DNA from: an uncultured Muribaculaceae bacterium
Lineage (GTDB): Bacteria; Bacteroidota; Bacteroidia; Bacteroidales; Muribaculaceae
Assembly: GCA_910584125.1 (NCBI GenBank)
Contig: CAJTXU010000043.1
Coordinates: 1 to 15,186 of the forward strand
Reading direction: 5' to 3'
DNA length: 15,186 bases
Below, in pieces: positions 13,468 through 15,186 of this stretch. Under the pieces are notes generated by a model, which made no database searches, was not told the origin of the DNA, and was given only the letters and a program-made list of their open reading frames with translations. Within the stretch, counting starts at the first letter, position 1; each line of letters begins with the position of its first letter. Position numbers and translations under genes: made by a program.

Positions 13468-14634
13468 ATGGCAAGTATCAACGCAGTAATCGTGCCGGCA
13501 AAGGCATTGAGTGGCGGGAAGCATAAAATTCGAATCTCCGTCGCTCACAACAGCAAGACTCGCTATATCGTGACAGACATTGTCATCGATTCAGCCAGAG
13601 AGTTCAAAAACGGTCAGGTGGTAAGACGCCCGGACGCGTCTTATCTCAACACGAAGCTAAGGAACAAACTACAGAAAATCCAAAGGCGTATTGACGAAAT
13701 CGATGGGCTTGAGTCGTTGACATGCTCAGAACTCGTCTCGCTTTTGACAGACAAAAAATGCGAGGGAATGACCCTCGAAGATGTAATGGAAGAATATCTC
13801 AGCTCTCTGATTAAACAGAGTTCTGCAAATACAAGACGTTCTGCCTTCAAAACCATCTTTAAGATTTTGCCAGGAAGCACTAAAGTCAAATCTATTACAT
13901 CTAAGACTGCACAGAAGCTTGACGCGGCATTAAAAAAGTCTTTAGAACCAAGTACCAGAAAGTCTTATCTTAACTATTTCCATACGCTGCTCAACTTTGC
14001 AATCAAGAACGGCTATGTGAAATTCGAAACACATCCGATGCTTGCGATAACCAAACCAGAATCAATGCCGAGAGAGTCGTGGCTGTCTGTTGAGGAAATC
14101 CGCAAGATACGTGATGTCGAACTGAATCGGCCATTGCAGAGGCGATGCAGAGACATCTTCATGCTCTCATATTATCTCGGAGGCATCAATATCATTGACC
14201 TTCTGAAAGTCAGATTCGACTCTGATCGAATCAAGTATGTGAGAACCAAGACAGCAGACTCTTTCAAGATTAACAAGTACGTGGAATTTACAATTCCAGA
14301 GGAAGCGTGGGGAATCATCAACAGGCTCAAAGATGACCAAGGTATGCTGTCCTGCACGAATAACGAGCGCCGTTTTATGTTGAAGAGTCTTTTCCAACGG
14401 ATGTTCAAGGTAATCAAGAAGGCCGCCGGCATCAGCGGTGACCTTGTCTATTACTCGGCAAGGAAATCGTTCGCACAGCACGCGTTCGATCTGGGAATAT
14501 CGGAATCGGTGATCAACTACATCCTCGGCCACAAACTCGGAGGACGAAGTTCGACGTCCCTCTTCTCGTACATCACGGTCACGCCGGAAATGGCGACCGC
14601 CGCGATACGCAAGGTCTTGGATAATTTGAAATAA
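13468..14634 (+). CDS. Tyrosine-type site-specific recombinase/integrase (Bacteroidota type)
   Basis: From the Met at 13468 the product has 388 residues. An earlier in-frame Met at 13432 lies between the arms of the inverted repeat, so the later start, after an A-rich run, is preferred. An arm-type DNA-binding domain occupies about 1-95, a SAM-like core-binding domain about 105-200 (TLEDVMEEYLSSLIKQSSANTRRS...), and the catalytic domain about 215-380. The nucleophile is Tyr368 (LFSYITVTPE), with His355 in LGH and Arg332 in SARKSFAQHA. The HxxR His is replaced by Tyr329, and the first catalytic Arg position in SYYLGGINIIDLL is Asn241. Loss of the first Arg is also known in IntDOT of CTnDOT. 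Composition is visibly more A+T rich than the core genes, as in acquired DNA. It may move a larger element that continues past the window, or invert local DNA. Confidence 0.9.
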   Translation: MASINAVIVPAKALSGGKHKIRISVAHNSKTRYIVTDIVIDSAREFKNGQVVRRPDASYLNTKLRNKLQKIQRRIDEIDGLESLTCSELVSLLTDKKCEGMTLEDVMEEYLSSLIKQSSANTRRSAFKTIFKILPGSTKVKSITSKTAQKLDAALKKSLEPSTRKSYLNYFHTLLNFAIKNGYVKFETHPMLAITKPESMPRESWLSVEEIRKIRDVELNRPLQRRCRDIFMLSYYLGGINIIDLLKVRFDSDRIKYVRTKTADSFKINKYVEFTIPEEAWGIINRLKDDQGMLSCTNNERRFMLKSLFQRMFKVIKKAAGISGDLVYYSARKSFAQHAFDLGISESVINYILGHKLGGRSSTSLFSYITVTPEMATAAIRKVLDNLK

Positions 14635-14647
14635 TTCATTAACTTTG
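14617..14647 (+). promoter_or_regulatory. Promoter inside the recombinase 3' end, facing the alpha-CTD-like gene
   Basis: TTG at 14617-14619, 20 bp, then TAACTTTG at 14640-14647 followed by C: a perfect match in sequence and spacing. The -33 half lies within the last codons of the recombinase and the -7 element lies just after its stop. Transcription should begin near 14654. Confidence 0.75.
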
Positions 14648-14653
14648 CGGCAT

Positions 14654-14682
14654 CAATAGGCCATTCATCTCGTGGTTTATTG
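14654..14682 (+). promoter_or_regulatory. First leader hairpin before the alpha-CTD-like gene
   Basis: CAATAGGCC (14654-14662) pairs with GGTTTATTG (14674-14682), seven Watson-Crick pairs and two G-U pairs around an 11-nt loop. It begins about where the transcript from the promoter at 14617-14647 should begin, and precedes the terminator hairpin by 10 nt. Confidence 0.45.
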
Positions 14683-14692
14683 GTTTGACTTT

Positions 14693-14721
14693 GGAGGTGG
14701 GGTGGTTCCCACCTCCTTTTT
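14693..14721 (+). terminator. Rho-independent terminator between recombinase and alpha-CTD-like gene
   Basis: GGAGGTGGG (14693-14701) pairs perfectly with CCCACCTCC (14708-14716) around a 6-nt loop and is followed directly by five T (14717-14721). It ends the recombinase transcript, but it also lies downstream of the promoter at 14617-14647 and only 13 nt before the ATG at 14735, so it would also act as an attenuator of the next gene or define a small RNA of about 68 nt. Confidence 0.85.
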
Positions 14722-14734
14722 AATTTCCTAAGCC

Positions 14735-15004
14735 ATGTTCTCACCACCTGACGAAATCAACGAATTTGACAAATACGACGAACCGAGACTCCATATGGAG
14801 AGGCTGCTCAAGGCCAAGCTCGTCGAGTTCGACATCTCGATCCGCATTCTAATCCCTCTCGAGTCAGCAGGCATCCGTACTCTCGGAGACCTCGCATCTC
14901 ACAGTCGGGAGTATGTCGCCGGCATAAAAAACATCGGAGAACGCTCGGTTAAAAAACTTGACGTCCTCCTCGATCGGCTGATGCTGTCGTTCAGCGACAA
15001 ATAG
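14735..15004 (+). CDS. Standalone RNA polymerase alpha C-terminal-domain-like protein
   Basis: The 89-residue product consists of a short charged N terminus (1-28) and one domain (about 29-83: LVEFDISIRILIPLESAGIR, then TLGDLASHSREYVAGIKNIGERSVKKLDVLLD). This follows the RpoA C-terminal domain pattern (elelSvRaxnxLkxaGIxTlgDLv...L..IkNlGkkSlxEi), including the GIRTLGDL helix-hairpin-helix segment and the KNIGERS motif. In RpoA this domain binds UP-element DNA and activators; here there is no assembly domain, so the protein cannot be a normal alpha subunit. It could bind DNA or compete for activators, but that is inference. Similar small proteins are annotated in Bacteroidota genomes. The gene follows the recombinase with a terminator in its leader. 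Confidence 0.78.
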   Translation: MFSPPDEINEFDKYDEPRLHMERLLKAKLVEFDISIRILIPLESAGIRTLGDLASHSREYVAGIKNIGERSVKKLDVLLDRLMLSFSDK

Positions 15005-15083
15005 AAAAGAGCTGTCTTTCGACAACCCTCTGAAACGTCCATACATCATCATCGCACATCATCACGGACGCTTCAATAAGGTT

Positions 15084-15111
15084 CACTGACAAACGTTCTG
15101 TTTGTTCAGTG
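15084..15111. terminator. Hairpin between convergent genes
   Basis: CACTG+ACAAAC (15084-15094) pairs with GTTTGT+CAGTG (15100-15111), with one bulged T at 15106 and a 5-nt loop. On the plus strand a T-rich stretch follows, but the T5 run starts about 9 nt after the stem. It lies between the alpha-CTD-like gene (ends 15004) and the partial minus gene (ends 15124) and may terminate either. Confidence 0.4.
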
Positions 15112-15123
15112 CTTCTTGCGTTT

Positions 15124-15186
15124 TTATCCCCCGATGGTGATTTTTGTGTCGAGCACGCCCGCGATGATGGCAAGCGTGTCCGCGCT
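15124..15186 (-). CDS. 3' end of an unidentified minus-strand gene (partial)
   Basis: Read on the minus strand from the window edge, this frame encodes the last 20 residues SADTLAIIAGVLDTKITIGG and a TAA stop at 15126-15124. The hydrophobic pattern and the hairpin just downstream make a real C terminus plausible, but the piece is too short to name. An alternative frame is also open here, so the call is tentative. Confidence 0.4.
   Translation of the reverse strand, partial: SADTLAIIAGVLDTKITIGG

Noticed and set aside
14991..15173. 60-codon minus-strand frame overlapping the end of the alpha-CTD-like gene
   Set aside because: Low-complexity, Ser/Arg-rich composition, overlap with a convincing gene and with a hairpin; no family resemblance.

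Overview
The window looks like chromosome from a Bacteroidota (Bacteroidales) organism with fairly high G+C, possibly a Muribaculaceae-like gut bacterium; the family level is inference. Support: several promoters fit the Bacteroidota pattern TTG/TTTG - about 20 nt - TAnnTTTG (best at 12634-12664, 13265-13296 and 14617-14647). Starts are preceded by A-rich sequence rather than Shine-Dalgarno motifs. The gene families (FadL-like and PorT-like barrels, Bacteroidota-type recombinase, standalone alpha-CTD protein) are typical of the phylum.

Layout. (1) 1-4478, minus strand: an envelope operon with a FadL/OmpP1-like barrel, then a protein with four LysM domains and a periplasmic-binding-like domain, then a PorT-like barrel. 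Spacing is 7 bp and then a 4-nt ATGA overlap; a long hairpin lies at the 3' end. (2) 4522-5866, minus: a secreted low-complexity protein with Trp-rich hexads and an Arg/Asn/Thr repeat tail, followed by a good intrinsic terminator. (3) 6019-6726, minus: tRNA1(Val) adenine-N6 methyltransferase. (4) 6854-9277, plus: Lon protease with its own promoter and a leader hairpin; its 3' end overlaps the convergent DEAD-box helicase (9226-10668, minus) by 52 bp. (5) 10910-11419, plus: an ECF sigma factor, divergent from the helicase and ending at a strong terminator. (6) 11648-12592, minus: a hemerythrin-like (RIC/YtfE-type) domain fused to a LuxR HTH, behind a near-perfect promoter.

(7) From about 12750 the window looks accessory. 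It holds a decayed C-terminal fragment of a PD-(D/E)XK (Rpn-type) nuclease/transposase, frameshifted by an exact 13-bp tandem duplication. Next is a tyrosine recombinase whose leader carries a perfect 15-bp inverted repeat. Then comes a standalone RNA polymerase alpha-CTD-like protein whose promoter lies inside the recombinase gene and is separated from the start codon by an intrinsic terminator. The last 63 bases hold the 3' end of an unidentified minus-strand gene.

How the genes relate. The first operon looks like an outer-membrane/peptidoglycan module. Lon, the helicase, the tRNA methyltransferase and the ECF sigma factor are housekeeping or stress genes. The hemerythrin-LuxR protein could be a one-component NO/O2/redox sensor. 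The most unusual part is 12750-15125. No complete novel defence or mobile system can be demonstrated here; the best candidates for undescribed biology are the inverted-repeat leader of the recombinase, the attenuator-like leader of the alpha-CTD protein, and the hemerythrin-LuxR regulator.
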